A DNA stretch of 64,000 nucleotides from Coriobacteriaceae bacterium (lineage in GTDB: Bacteria; Actinomycetota; Coriobacteriia; Coriobacteriales; Coriobacteriaceae), in contig CABOHA010000001.1 of assembly GCA_902399975.1 (NCBI GenBank), positions 955,397 to 1,019,396 of the forward strand. Direction: 5' to 3'. Positions within the stretch are counted from its first letter, which is position 1, and every line of letters starts with the position of its first letter. Below, piece after piece: positions 8,702 to 17,582 of this stretch. The position numbers were made by a program, and so were the translations under genes. The notes under the pieces are model-generated. The model saw only the letters and a program-made list of their open reading frames with translations, made no database searches and was not told where the DNA came from.

Positions 8702-10426
8702 ATGTCGCAAAACGATCGAACTCAACTGATTCCCGATCCGCAGCAGCCAAGCAGGCACACCGGCGGCGTTCAGTCGCCGCGTCCTATCGCGCCGAGCCAC
8801 GGTCAGCAACGTGGTGCGGCAAACGCTTCGCAACGCCCGAACCAGCAGCGCCAGCAACGTCAGCAGCGCCAGGCAAACGGCAATACGCCCAAGCAGCCCC
8901 CCAAGCACGGTCGAGGCGATCGCGGCCCCGCGCGCAAACCCACCGGGAACAATAAGTCGGGCAAAAAGACGACGCTCTTTGTCCTCCTGGGTCTTATCGT
9001 CATTGTCTATATCGTAGGCGTCGTAGCGTTTTCGCAGGTAGCCTACCCCAACACCACCATCGCCGGCGTCGACGTCTCGTTCTCCAACGCTTCGTCTGCC
9101 GCCACCAAGGTCAACTCGGCGTGGAAGCACTATAAGCTCACCGTGGCGGGCGATGACTTTAGCTGGACCTATCAGCCCGAGTCCGATGAGCCCATCGTCG
9201 ACGGCGAAGCTGCCGCAAAAGAGATCATCAACCACAACGAAGCCTTTGTATGGCCGGTCCGCCTTATGGAATCCTTAAGTGGCAAGACCAAAACAACCGC
9301 TACCTCCAACGAAGTCGATCTTGATCAAGACGTCGACCTGTCCATGCTCTCCGATACCTTTGACCAAAAGCAGTTTGAGAAGGATCTGGGCACCGCCATC
9401 GATGAGTTTAACGAGGGCCGTTCGGGCACGTTCGAGGCCAATAGCTCCTATGACGAGCAGGCCGGCAAGTTTACCGTCGAGAAGGCACGCTCCAACGAAA
9501 AACTCAACCGCGAGCATATCATTAAGTATGCCGAGCTCGAGCTTGCCTCGCTGGCCGAGACCGTAGATCTTTCCAAGCTCGGCAACGATGCCTATGAGCC
9601 GCTTAATGGAACGCTGACCGATGATCAGATTCAGTCCGCATGCAATGCCGCCAACAACTTCTTGGGCGTCAACGTGACCCTCAAGCTCAACGGCGAGGAT
9701 GCCGGAAAGGTTGATGGCAGCTCCGTGTTGCAGTGGATCAGCTTTGCCGATCCTGCCAACCCCACGCTCGATACGTCGCAAATCAGCAGCTGGGCAGCCG
9801 AGCTCGCGAACGGCTTTAATACCGTGGGCTCCACTCGCTGGTGGACGCGCGCCGATGGCAAGCAGTGTGCCGTCGAAGGCGGTGACTTTGGTTGGTCCAT
9901 TGACAGCAGCTCGCTCGCCAAGCAGGTCGAGGACGCCATTAACAACAAGCAGACCGGCGAAATCGAGATCAAGTACTCCCAGAAGGCCGACACCTTTACA
10001 GCAAAGGGAGAGCCCGACTGGAAGGCGTATATCGACGTCGATCTGTCCGAGCAGCACGCGCGCTACTATGACGAGAACGGTAATATCGTTTGGGAGGCCA
10101 ACTTTATTTCTGGCAAGCCGGGAGAGGACGCCACCCCCGAGGGCGTATGGCAGATCAACAGCAACAATGGCGCCAGCAAGCTTATCGGTGCCAAGGACCC
10201 CGAGACCGGCAAGCCCAAATACGAGAGCCCGGTCAGCTATTGGATGCCGTTCGAGGGCAATATGGTCGGATTCCACGACGCCACCTGGCAAAACGACAAG
10301 AGCTTCGATAATGCCGAGTCGTACAAGTGGTGCGGCAGCCACGGTTGCATCAACCTGCGCCTGGCCGATGCAAAGGCACTTCACGACTGCATCAAAGTCG
10401 GCCTGTGCGTGGTTGTCCACTCGTAG
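8702..10426 (+). CDS. L,D-transpeptidase (YkuD), membrane-anchored
   Basis: Probably forms 3-3 cross-links in peptidoglycan or attaches proteins to it, outside the membrane. The N-terminal 90 residues are a Gln/Pro/Arg-rich cytoplasmic tail, then one membrane segment (about 91-113), two repeats of a VanW/PG-binding-4 type region (GVDVSFSN near 121 and a later copy), and a C-terminal YkuD domain with the catalytic SHGCINLR motif (Cys near 549). An ATG at 8693 is nine bases upstream in frame; GAAGG lies only two bases before it but eleven before the ATG at 8702, so I prefer 8702. It appears monocistronic. Confidence 0.88.
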   Translation: MSQNDRTQLIPDPQQPSRHTGGVQSPRPIAPSHGQQRGAANASQRPNQQRQQRQQRQANGNTPKQPPKHGRGDRGPARKPTGNNKSGKKTTLFVLLGLIVIVYIVGVVAFSQVAYPNTTIAGVDVSFSNASSAATKVNSAWKHYKLTVAGDDFSWTYQPESDEPIVDGEAAAKEIINHNEAFVWPVRLMESLSGKTKTTATSNEVDLDQDVDLSMLSDTFDQKQFEKDLGTAIDEFNEGRSGTFEANSSYDEQAGKFTVEKARSNEKLNREHIIKYAELELASLAETVDLSKLGNDAYEPLNGTLTDDQIQSACNAANNFLGVNVTLKLNGEDAGKVDGSSVLQWISFADPANPTLDTSQISSWAAELANGFNTVGSTRWWTRADGKQCAVEGGDFGWSIDSSSLAKQVEDAINNKQTGEIEIKYSQKADTFTAKGEPDWKAYIDVDLSEQHARYYDENGNIVWEANFISGKPGEDATPEGVWQINSNNGASKLIGAKDPETGKPKYESPVSYWMPFEGNMVGFHDATWQNDKSFDNAESYKWCGSHGCINLRLADAKALHDCIKVGLCVVVHS

Positions 10427-10494
10427 TGCAACGCGCGCATTAATACAACGTGGAACCGCTGCAAACAATCTAACAGTTCCGAAAGAAACCGTCC

Positions 10495-10524
10495 TATGCG
10501 CCCATCCCAACCGATGGGCGCATA
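10495..10524 (+). other. Perfect hairpin upstream of the efflux operon
   Basis: A 12-bp perfect stem (10495-10506 with 10513-10524) encloses a 6-base loop. No T-run follows. It sits 34 bases before the efflux adaptor start, so it could end the transpeptidase transcript or protect the efflux mRNA leader. Confidence 0.5.
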
Positions 10525-10558
10525 TACTTATCGAGGTTCTATCTATAAAGGAGACGCT

Positions 10559-11980
10559 ATGCCGAATGTCCCCACGATCGCCCCGGGCCCGGATGATACC
10601 GAGCACACGCCCGAAGGTGCCACCGAAACGATTCCTCTGATTACAAACGTACATGCCGACAAGCAGAGCGAACGCACGAACGATACGGCCGAGATTTCCG
10701 ATGAAGAGGCGTACGCCAAGCTCAAGGCAAAACGTGCCGACCGTCGACGCAAAAAGCTGATTCGACGCGGTATTGCCGTCGGCGTCGTAGGTGCCATCGC
10801 GCTCATTGCCATTGTCGCAACCCTGGTTATCAATGCGCAGCCACAGGGCGCTAGCGAGCCGGTAACCGACATGGTGACCGAGGGCACGTTTAGCACAACG
10901 GTCGAGGCGAAAGGCCAGCTCAAACCCATTTCGTCCTCAGTGGTCTCCCCTTCTGTCGACGGCACGGTCGATTCGATCAACGTGCAGGCGGGCCAATCCG
11001 TCAACGAGGGCGACGTGCTCATGACCATTAAAAACGACGAGCTCGATCGTAACGTTGCCGAGGCGCAGCGTGCAGTTGCAGCCGCTCAAGAAGACCTCGC
11101 CAACGCGCAGAAAGCCGCAGCTGCCGCGCAGGCCAACCCAACGACGGACGTCGACGGAGGTTCCGCAGCGGCTGGCATCTCCGCCGCATCAGCGGACACG
11201 AACGCCGTATCGGCCGCTCAGCGCAGTCTCGCATCGGCCCAGGCAAACCTCGATCAGGCGAACGCCAAGGCCGCCAGCCGAACGGTCACGGCCCCGAGCT
11301 CGGGCAGCATCGTGGAGCTCAACGCCAAGGTGGGCGCCACGGTAACAGGCGGAATGATCATGGGCGAAAGCGATACGAGCGGCGGCAAGCAGTGCATGCA
11401 GATCGCCGACCTGTCCAAGATGAAGGTGACGGTTCAGGTAGGCGAAAAGGATATCGCCAAAATTGCCGTGGGCCAAAGCGCCAACGTGACCTATCCCGCG
11501 TTTCCCGATATCGTGAGCCAGGGCACCGTCACGGCTATCGCCTCGGTTGCAAACTCTGACTCCGGCTCCGGTAGCGGCGGCAGCGTGACCTTTAACGTCG
11601 ACATCCTCATCGAAGCACCCGACAGTCGCCTCAAGCCGGGTATGACTGCCGAGGTCTCGGTAGTGACCGAGAAGCTCGACGACGTGGTTATGGTGCCGAC
11701 GATGGCACTCATGACCGAAGATGGCGAACACTATTACGTCAACGTGGCAACCGATGACGAGGGCAAGCAAACCCGTCGCGTGAAAGTGAACGTCGTGACG
11801 CAAAACGATAACGAAGCCGTAGTCGGCAAGACGCAGGTCAAGCGCGACGACCAGGGCAACGAAATCAACCCAGACGTCCCGGTTACCAAGCTACGCGACG
11901 GCGACACCATCGTGACGGATACCGGCACAGGCATGACGGCAGACGGCGGCGACAATACGTCTGCCGACGAGGGCATGTAA
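10559..11980 (+). CDS. Efflux adaptor protein (MacA/HlyD type)
   Basis: Extracytoplasmic adaptor of a MacAB-like exporter. The 473-residue protein has an acidic N-terminal tail, one membrane segment (about 71-92), a split biotinyl-lipoyl domain (GTVDSINVQAGQSVNEGDVL, later VTAPSSGSIVELNAKVGATV), an Ala/Gln-rich coiled coil between them (around AQRAVAAAQEDLANAQKA), and a beta-barrel domain. The last 30 residues are Asp/Gly/Thr-rich. The start follows AAAGGAG; the in-frame ATG at 10496 lies in the upstream hairpin. Its stop TAA shares one base with the ATG of the ATPase gene, so the two are translationally coupled. The substrate is not deducible. Confidence 0.87.
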   Translation: MPNVPTIAPGPDDTEHTPEGATETIPLITNVHADKQSERTNDTAEISDEEAYAKLKAKRADRRRKKLIRRGIAVGVVGAIALIAIVATLVINAQPQGASEPVTDMVTEGTFSTTVEAKGQLKPISSSVVSPSVDGTVDSINVQAGQSVNEGDVLMTIKNDELDRNVAEAQRAVAAAQEDLANAQKAAAAAQANPTTDVDGGSAAAGISAASADTNAVSAAQRSLASAQANLDQANAKAASRTVTAPSSGSIVELNAKVGATVTGGMIMGESDTSGGKQCMQIADLSKMKVTVQVGEKDIAKIAVGQSANVTYPAFPDIVSQGTVTAIASVANSDSGSGSGGSVTFNVDILIEAPDSRLKPGMTAEVSVVTEKLDDVVMVPTMALMTEDGEHYYVNVATDDEGKQTRRVKVNVVTQNDNEAVVGKTQVKRDDQGNEINPDVPVTKLRDGDTIVTDTGTGMTADGGDNTSADEGM

Positions 11981-12753
11981 TGCGTCCCGTCATCGACATC
12001 CGCAACGTGCACCGCATCTTCGAGAGCGAGGCCGGCTGCGCCCATATTCTGCACAACGTGAGCCTGGCGGTTGATCCCGGCGAGTTCGTCGCCATCACCG
12101 GCCCCTCGGGCTCAGGCAAGTCGACGCTCATGAACATCCTGGGCTGCCTGGACAAACCAACGGCGGGCGACTATTACCTGCAAGGGCTCAACGTCGCCGA
12201 ACTCGACGATGATGAGCTCACCGAGGTGCGCGCGCTGAGCATTGGCTTTGTCTTTCAAAGCTTCAACCTGCTGCCGCGCCTGTCGGTTATCGAAAACGTC
12301 ATGCTGCCGCTGGCCTACACCAACGTGCCCCGAAGCCAGCGCGAAATGCGCGCCGTGCACGCGCTGCAGGCTGTCACGCTGCCCGTCGACCACTGGGACC
12401 ACCGCATATCCGAGCTCTCGGGCGGTCAGATGCAGCGCGTCGCCATCGCGCGCGCCCTTGTCAACGATCCACCCATCATTTTGGCCGACGAGCCGACGGG
12501 CAACCTGGACTCCGCCACGGGAGCGCTCGTCATGGAAACCTTCCACAAGCTCCAGGAGCGCGGCAAAACCATCGTGCTTATCACACACGACCCCGGCATC
12601 GCCGCCGAGGCCGACCGTGCCGTGACCATCCGCGACGGTCGCATTCACGACGGCGCGTATATTCCGCATGCACCGCGGACCCTACGCAGCGCCATAGATA
12701 GCCTGCCCATGATTTCCGCCTCCGCCAACCCGCCGAAAGGAGTGATGACATGA
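11980..12753 (+). CDS. ABC transporter ATP-binding protein (MacB/LolD type)
   Basis: Energises the exporter encoded by its two neighbours. Walker A GPSGSGKS, the Q-loop (FVFQSFNLL), the signature LSGGQMQRV and Walker B IILADEP followed by the D-loop are all intact, as is the H-loop (LITHD). At 257 residues it carries a C-terminal tail of about 30 residues beyond the usual 225-230. The start overlaps the adaptor stop by one base and its own stop overlaps the permease start in an ATGA junction. Confidence 0.93.
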   Translation: MRPVIDIRNVHRIFESEAGCAHILHNVSLAVDPGEFVAITGPSGSGKSTLMNILGCLDKPTAGDYYLQGLNVAELDDDELTEVRALSIGFVFQSFNLLPRLSVIENVMLPLAYTNVPRSQREMRAVHALQAVTLPVDHWDHRISELSGGQMQRVAIARALVNDPPIILADEPTGNLDSATGALVMETFHKLQERGKTIVLITHDPGIAAEADRAVTIRDGRIHDGAYIPHAPRTLRSAIDSLPMISASANPPKGVMT

Positions 12754-13964
12754 GCGCCCGCGATCTTATCCAGGAAGCCCTTCACTCGCTCGAGGCCAAC
12801 AAGGGTCGCAGCCTGCTCACCATCCTGGGCATTGTCATCGGCATCGCCTCGGTTATCGCCATGACTTCGCTCATCGGCGGCATCCAAAACAGCTTGGTCA
12901 ACAGCTTGGGCCTCAACGCAGCTCGCATGGTTCAGATCTATTCGTCCCAAGAACTCTCTGATTCTGACGTCCAGAAGCTTAAAAAACTGGTACCGCAGAT
13001 AGAACAGATCGGCATTGTCAACAGCGCGTATACCGAGTACAAGATCGGCGATAAAAGCTATACCGTCATGGCACAGGGTGTCGATAGCGACATGCTCGAC
13101 GCCGTGGGTGCCAGTAAGCTCGTTGTGGGGCGCACCTACACCGATGTCGAGTCAAAGGCAGGCTCGCGCGTGGCGCTCATCAGCCGCGGCGGCGCCGATC
13201 AGCTTTACGGCAACGAACAGGATGCGCTGGGAAAAACCATCAAAGTGTCCAACGGCGAGGTGCAGATTGTAGGCGTGATTGATGGCGGCAGCGACTCCAT
13301 GGGCTCGCTCACGCTGTATATGCCACGCGAAACCATCTCCGGCCTGTTTGGCGACGAGAATCCTTCATTCCCCAGCGTGACGGCACTTGCCGCCGAGGGC
13401 ACGGACATGGATGAGCTCTGCAAAAACATCGAGTCCAAGGTGCGCGCGATGAAGGGCATCTCGGAGGACGATGAGTACGACAGCGTATCGGCGACCTCCA
13501 TGAAAAGCGCCATCGATGCACTCAACTCCTTTATGGGCGCATTCTCGCTCATCATGGGTGCTGTCGCCAGTATCTCGCTGCTTGTCGGCGGGATCGGCAT
13601 TATGAATATGATGCTCACCAACGTGACCGAGCGAATCCGCGAGATCGGTATTCGCCGTGCCCTGGGCGCCAGTCGTCGCGATATCACCGCGCAGTTTTTG
13701 GCCGAGTCCTCGGCGCTGTGCGTCACCGGTGGCCTGCTGGGTGTCCTGATTGGCTATCTGCTGGCCTGGGGCCTCGCGATGTTTGCCGCAGGATCAGGGG
13801 TTCTCAGCGAGCTCGGTGCCAGCGGGCAGATCACACCGAGCTATTCAATCGCCACGGTGCTGCTGGCCTTCGCCGTCTCCGTCGGCATCGGCGTAATCTT
13901 TGGCTTCTACCCCGCCCGCCGAGCCGCCAAGCTCGACCCGGTGGAGTGCCTACGCTACCAGTAA
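12750..13964 (+). CDS. ABC transporter permease (MacB/FtsX type)
   Basis: Membrane subunit of the exporter. The 404-residue protein has a first membrane helix (about 22-45), a large extracytoplasmic MacB periplasmic core domain (about 50-270) and three C-terminal helices (about 275-390), the standard FtsX layout. Conserved GIRRALGASRRDI lies in the loop after helix 2. It ends the operon. The TetR gene at 36846 may once have been its next neighbour and regulator, because the cobalamin island now separates the two; this is inference from layout only. Confidence 0.9.
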   Translation: MSARDLIQEALHSLEANKGRSLLTILGIVIGIASVIAMTSLIGGIQNSLVNSLGLNAARMVQIYSSQELSDSDVQKLKKLVPQIEQIGIVNSAYTEYKIGDKSYTVMAQGVDSDMLDAVGASKLVVGRTYTDVESKAGSRVALISRGGADQLYGNEQDALGKTIKVSNGEVQIVGVIDGGSDSMGSLTLYMPRETISGLFGDENPSFPSVTALAAEGTDMDELCKNIESKVRAMKGISEDDEYDSVSATSMKSAIDALNSFMGAFSLIMGAVASISLLVGGIGIMNMMLTNVTERIREIGIRRALGASRRDITAQFLAESSALCVTGGLLGVLIGYLLAWGLAMFAAGSGVLSELGASGQITPSYSIATVLLAFAVSVGIGVIFGFYPARRAAKLDPVECLRYQ

Positions 13965-13978
13965 GCCACCACCGACAA

Positions 13979-14044
13979 GTTGCGGTGAATTAGGGACTGA
14001 AATATGCTATCTAGCAGAAAAAACAGACACTATTTCACCGCAAC
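13979..14044. repeat. Palindromic element E at the island edge
   Basis: Two 21-base arms (13979-13999, 14024-14044) pair at 18 of 21 positions; the outer 11 bases, GTTGCGGTGAA, are perfect. Inside, TGCTA/TAGCA forms a smaller hairpin. It starts 15 bases after the permease stop and ends exactly where the IS21-like remnant begins. No T-run follows, so a terminator role is uncertain. Confidence 0.65.
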
Positions 14045-14137
14045 TCATTGAAGGGCTGTTTGCGCCAGTTCCGGGCGTCGTCCTCGAGCTACTGGCGGAT
14101 GACGGGCTTGTACGGGTCGAGCTTGCTCGGGGCGCTC
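14045..14137 (-). pseudogene. IS21-like transposase (IstA) remnant
   Basis: Read on the minus strand, the sequence translates as APSKLDPYKPVIRQ, then a TAG stop, then LEDDARNWRKQPFN in the same frame. SKLDPYKP followed by LExD and WRKQ resembles the segment after the helix-turn-helix of IS21-family IstA transposases. About 30 codons are left, so it cannot be functional. It marks the left edge of the cobalamin island. The family assignment is from memory and moderate. Confidence 0.55.
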
Positions 14138-14176
14138 CTCCTCGCGGGCGGGAGGGCGCGCAGGCGCTGCGAGCGC

Positions 14177-14932
14177 CTAGCGCGCGAACTCCCGTAAGAG
14201 CGCGTCTTCCACTTCCCGAAGCGAAAGGGCCCCGCTTCCCTCGGCGGGACGGGTGACCACGATGCAGCGCGCTCCCACGTCGCGCGCGGCGGCGAGCTTC
14301 TCGGCCGTGCCGCCTACGGTTCCCGAGTCCTTAGTCACAAGCCACTGGGCGCCCACCTGCCGAAGCATCGCCTCGTTGAGCTCGCGGGTGAAGGGCCCCT
14401 GCATGCCGATGACGTGCGACGGCGAAAACCCCGCGTCGATGCACTTCGTTATAGCACCGGGCAGCGGGAGCACACGCACAAAGAAGCGTTCCGCGAAATC
14501 GGCGACGCGCGTGTAGGGAGCAAGCTCCTTGCTCCCCGTCGTGAGAAGCGCGCGACCCGGGTTCTCGGAGAGAAAGCGCGCCGCGCAGGCGATCGACGCG
14601 ACCGGCACGACGCCTTTGGGCAGCGCCTCGACCGGGCGCGCAAGGCGCAGGCATCGTGCACCCACGGCGAGCGAAGCGGCCCGGATGTTGCCGCTTGCGA
14701 GCGTAGCGAAGGGGTGCGTGGCGTCGACAACGATGTACGCGCCGGAAAGCTCGCGCTCCATGTCGGCATCGTCGAGCCTGCCCGCATGCACCTCGATGCC
14801 CGGAAGCTCGCCCAAAAGCTCGCCTCCGTACTCGGTTGCCGCGTAGGCACGGGCGGGGATGCCCACCCCGCTCGCCCATTCGCACAGAAGGCGGCCCTCG
14901 GTGGTCCCGGCGAAGATGCGCAGCGCCGTCAC
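14177..14932 (-). CDS. cbiJ: Cobalt-precorrin-6A reductase
   Basis: Reduces the macrocycle of (cobalt-)precorrin-6A using NAD(P)H. The 251-residue product begins TALRIFAGTTEGR, the family's nucleotide-binding start, and contains YIVVDATHPFA and VTKDSGTVGGTAEKL, both typical of CbiJ/CobK. A GTG at 14932 is the likely start: it overlaps the cbiC stop in a GTGA junction, and the longer open frame upstream only shadows cbiC. It is the last gene of the long operon; a 7-bp GC hairpin without T-run follows the stop. Confidence 0.9.
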   Translation of the reverse strand: MTALRIFAGTTEGRLLCEWASGVGIPARAYAATEYGGELLGELPGIEVHAGRLDDADMERELSGAYIVVDATHPFATLASGNIRAASLAVGARCLRLARPVEALPKGVVPVASIACAARFLSENPGRALLTTGSKELAPYTRVADFAERFFVRVLPLPGAITKCIDAGFSPSHVIGMQGPFTRELNEAMLRQVGAQWLVTKDSGTVGGTAEKLAAARDVGARCIVVTRPAEGSGALSLREVEDALLREFAR

Positions 14933-15570
14933 TTCGGGCCGCCTGTGCGCGTGATCTGGTAGAGTAGCGCGTTCATAATGGCGGCCGCCACGGTCGAGCC
15001 GCCCTTGCGACCCCTCGCGACGATGGCCGGCACGCGTCGCGCGAGTAGCTCCTCTTTCGCCTCGACCACGTTCACAAACCCGACCGGCACCCCAACGACG
15101 AGAGCGGGCGCGATCTTCCCCGCGTCCATGAGCTCGGCGAGGCGCAGAAGTGCTGTGGGAGCGTTGCCGACGGCCACGATGAGCGGACCCTCGATGCCGC
15201 AAGCTTTGTCCATGCTCGCAACGGCGCGAGTCGTGCCCGCGGCGCGCGCAGCCGCGGCGACATCAGGGTCGGCCATGAAGCACACGGCCTTGCAGCCGAG
15301 CTTCGCGAGCGCGGGCTTGCTTATGCCTGCGAGCGCCATGTTCGTGTCGGTGAGCACCGTGGCCCCTGCGCGCAGTGCGTCGAGCGCACAGTGCACGGCG
15401 TCATGGGTGAACACGAGGGAATCGGCGTACGAGAAGTCGGCAGTGGTATGGATGACGCGCTTCACGACGGGCTCTTCGAACGGCGGGAACGTGCGGCCGC
15501 CGAGCTCTTCGGTGATGATCTCGAAGCTGCGCCGCTCGATGTCGCCAGGCGCCATCTCCTTGGAATCCAT
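14929..15570 (-). CDS. cbiC: Cobalt-precorrin-8 methylmutase
   Basis: Moves the C11 methyl to C12 to give cobyrinic acid. The 213-residue protein shows RVIHTTADF with the catalytic histidine, LTDTNMALAGI, GNAPTAL and the C-terminal GRKGGSTVAAAIMNAL, all CbiC/CobH landmarks. It abuts cobO upstream with no spacer and overlaps cbiJ downstream by four bases. Confidence 0.94.
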   Translation of the reverse strand: MDSKEMAPGDIERRSFEIITEELGGRTFPPFEEPVVKRVIHTTADFSYADSLVFTHDAVHCALDALRAGATVLTDTNMALAGISKPALAKLGCKAVCFMADPDVAAAARAAGTTRAVASMDKACGIEGPLIVAVGNAPTALLRLAELMDAGKIAPALVVGVPVGFVNVVEAKEELLARRVPAIVARGRKGGSTVAAAIMNALLYQITRTGGPK

Positions 15571-16086
15571 CTAGTACTCCACTCCTTCTCTTGCACATAT
15601 CCCCTGAGCGTAGGGGTGTTTCTCGCACCGCATCTCGGTTATGTAGTCGGCCTTCTCCACGATCTTGCGGGAAGGCGCGCGCCCGGTGAGCACTACTTCG
15701 ACGCCGAGCGCGGACATATCGAGTGCGCGATCCACAAGCGCCTCGTCGACAAGCCCCTTCGAAAGCGCGTCGAGCGCCTCGTCGAGCACGAGCAGTCCCT
15801 CTTGCGCGCACTCGAGCTCGACGAGCGCGGAAGCGAGGTTCCCATCGTGCAGCTCGCACGTCGCGGCAAGTTCTTCCGACGTCATCGACCAGGTAAACTT
15901 GTCCGACGCCTTCCCCGCGAACACGGGCACGCCGAAATGCTCAGCGAGCAGGCGCACCTCCCCGCTTTCGCCGTCTTTCAGGAACTGTACGACGACGACG
16001 CGGCGGCCTGCAGCGAGCATGCGAAGGGCGAGGCCCATCGCCGCCGTGGTCTTGCCTTTGCCGTCGCCATGATACACGTGGATCAT
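15571..16086 (-). CDS. cobO: Cob(I)yrinic acid a,c-diamide adenosyltransferase
   Basis: Transfers the adenosyl group of ATP to the corrin cobalt. The 171-residue protein opens with the modified P-loop HGDGKGKTTAAMG and contains the acidic LLVLDEALDAL segment and LTGRAPS near the end, as in BtuR/CobO/CobA adenosyltransferases. It is slightly shorter than E. coli BtuR because it lacks most of the N-terminal extension. Its start overlaps the cbiP stop in ATGA. Confidence 0.94.
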   Translation of the reverse strand: MIHVYHGDGKGKTTAAMGLALRMLAAGRRVVVVQFLKDGESGEVRLLAEHFGVPVFAGKASDKFTWSMTSEELAATCELHDGNLASALVELECAQEGLLVLDEALDALSKGLVDEALVDRALDMSALGVEVVLTGRAPSRKIVEKADYITEMRCEKHPYAQGICAREGVEY

Positions 16087-17582
16087 ACGCCCTCCTCGAT
16101 AATGCGGTAGACATACTCCATGTCGAGCGCCCCGCGCACGACGTCGGCCAGGCGGTCGAACTCGCGCGCACGGTGATCGGCCGCGGACGCCGCGCCCGCG
16201 TCACCCACGACGCTCTCGGGCAGGCCGCGCATGCGCGCGAGCGAGCGCGCGAGGGCGAGCGCCACCCCCGGTTCGTCGAACAGGCCGTGGAGATAGGTTC
16301 CGAACACGTTACCGCAGGCCGCGCCTTCCGGTTTGCCGCCAATCGTGCCCGCAGGGGCGCAGGAGACGGTCGTTTCGCCGTCGTGAATCTCGTACCCGCG
16401 CGCCATCATGCCGTTCCACACCGAGAACGCGCCTTGGGCGCCCGTGATGCGCAGTGCCGACTGGGCGAGGCGCTTTTCCTCCTTGAAAACCGTACTTGCA
16501 GGGATGAGCCCGAGCCCGCGCGCGGTACCAGCGCCTTCCCTGCCGTGCGGGTCGGAAAGCTCGTCTCCCAAAAGCTGGTAGCCTCCGCATATGCCGAGCA
16601 CCGGCGTGCCCGCGCCCGAAAGCGCGCGTACACAGGCTCCGATGCCGCTAGCCGCAAGCCAACGCGCGTCGTCGAGCGTAGTCTTCGAGCCGGGAAGCAC
16701 CACCAGGTCGGGTCGGCCCAGATCGGTCGTCGAGGAAACGTAGCGCACGCCCACGCCGGGCACGCGCGAAAGCGGGTCGAAGTCGGTGAAGTTCGACAGA
16801 TGCGGAAGACGCACGACGGCGACGTCGATGACGCCGCGCGCCTCGCGGGCAGATAGGCGCGGCGCGAGCGAGTCCTCGTCGTCCAGGTCAAGCGTGAGAT
16901 ACGGCACGACCCCCACGACGGGAACCCCGCACATCTTCTCGAGCGGGGCCAAACCCGGGCGCAGGATTTCCACATCGCCGCGGAACTTGTTCACCACAAG
17001 CCCCCGCAAAAGCGCGCGGTCCTCGGGCGCAAGGAGCGCGACCGTGCCGTAGAGCTGGGCAAATACCCCGCCCGGGTCGATGTCGCCCGCAAGCAGCACG
17101 GGGGAGGACACGGCGCGCGCGAGCCCCATGTTGACGATGTCATTTTCGGCAAGGTTGATTTCGGCGGGGCTGCCGGCGCCCTCGATGACGATGACGTCGT
17201 TTTCCTCCGCGAGCGAATCGAACGCCTCCAAAATCTGCGGCATGAGCGCCTTCTTTCGCGCGAAGTAGTCCCTCGCAGCGAAGGCTCCCTGCGCCTTGCC
17301 GGCCACGATGAGCTGGCTTCGGTGGCCGCTTTCGGGCTTGAGCAGGATGGGGTTCATGCGCACGTCGGGCGCGATGCCGCACGCCTCGGCCTGCATGATC
17401 TGGGCGCGCCCCATCTCGAGCCCGTCGGCCGTGACGCCGCTGTTGAGTGCCATGTTCTGGCTCTTGAAAGGAGTCACGCGCAGGCCGTCCTGCGAAAGTA
17501 CGCGGCACAGCCCCGCCGCGAGCAGGCTCTTCCCCGCGTTCGACATGGTGCCCTGGATCATGATGGGCTTGGCCCTACCCAC
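16083..17582 (-). CDS. cbiP: Adenosylcobyric acid synthase
   Basis: Amidates four side chains of adenosylcobyrinate diamide with glutamine as donor. Of 499 residues, the N-terminal half is the P-loop synthetase (IMIQGTMSNAGKS, then FKSQNMALNS) and the C-terminal half a glutamine amidotransferase with nucleophile LGICGGYQLLG and HGLFD. I take the GTG at 17582, which gives VGRAKPIMIQGT and overlaps the cobD stop by eight bases; an ATG at 17561 would remove seven residues. The much longer open frame upstream is a shadow of cobD. Confidence 0.93.
   Translation of the reverse strand: MGRAKPIMIQGTMSNAGKSLLAAGLCRVLSQDGLRVTPFKSQNMALNSGVTADGLEMGRAQIMQAEACGIAPDVRMNPILLKPESGHRSQLIVAGKAQGAFAARDYFARKKALMPQILEAFDSLAEENDVIVIEGAGSPAEINLAENDIVNMGLARAVSSPVLLAGDIDPGGVFAQLYGTVALLAPEDRALLRGLVVNKFRGDVEILRPGLAPLEKMCGVPVVGVVPYLTLDLDDEDSLAPRLSAREARGVIDVAVVRLPHLSNFTDFDPLSRVPGVGVRYVSSTTDLGRPDLVVLPGSKTTLDDARWLAASGIGACVRALSGAGTPVLGICGGYQLLGDELSDPHGREGAGTARGLGLIPASTVFKEEKRLAQSALRITGAQGAFSVWNGMMARGYEIHDGETTVSCAPAGTIGGKPEGAACGNVFGTYLHGLFDEPGVALALARSLARMRGLPESVVGDAGAASAADHRAREFDRLADVVRGALDMEYVYRIIEEGV

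Noticed and set aside
14933..15202. N-terminal extension of the cbiJ frame
   Set aside because: Arg/Gly-rich sequence overlapping cbiC in another frame; the GTG at 14932 gives the family N-terminus.
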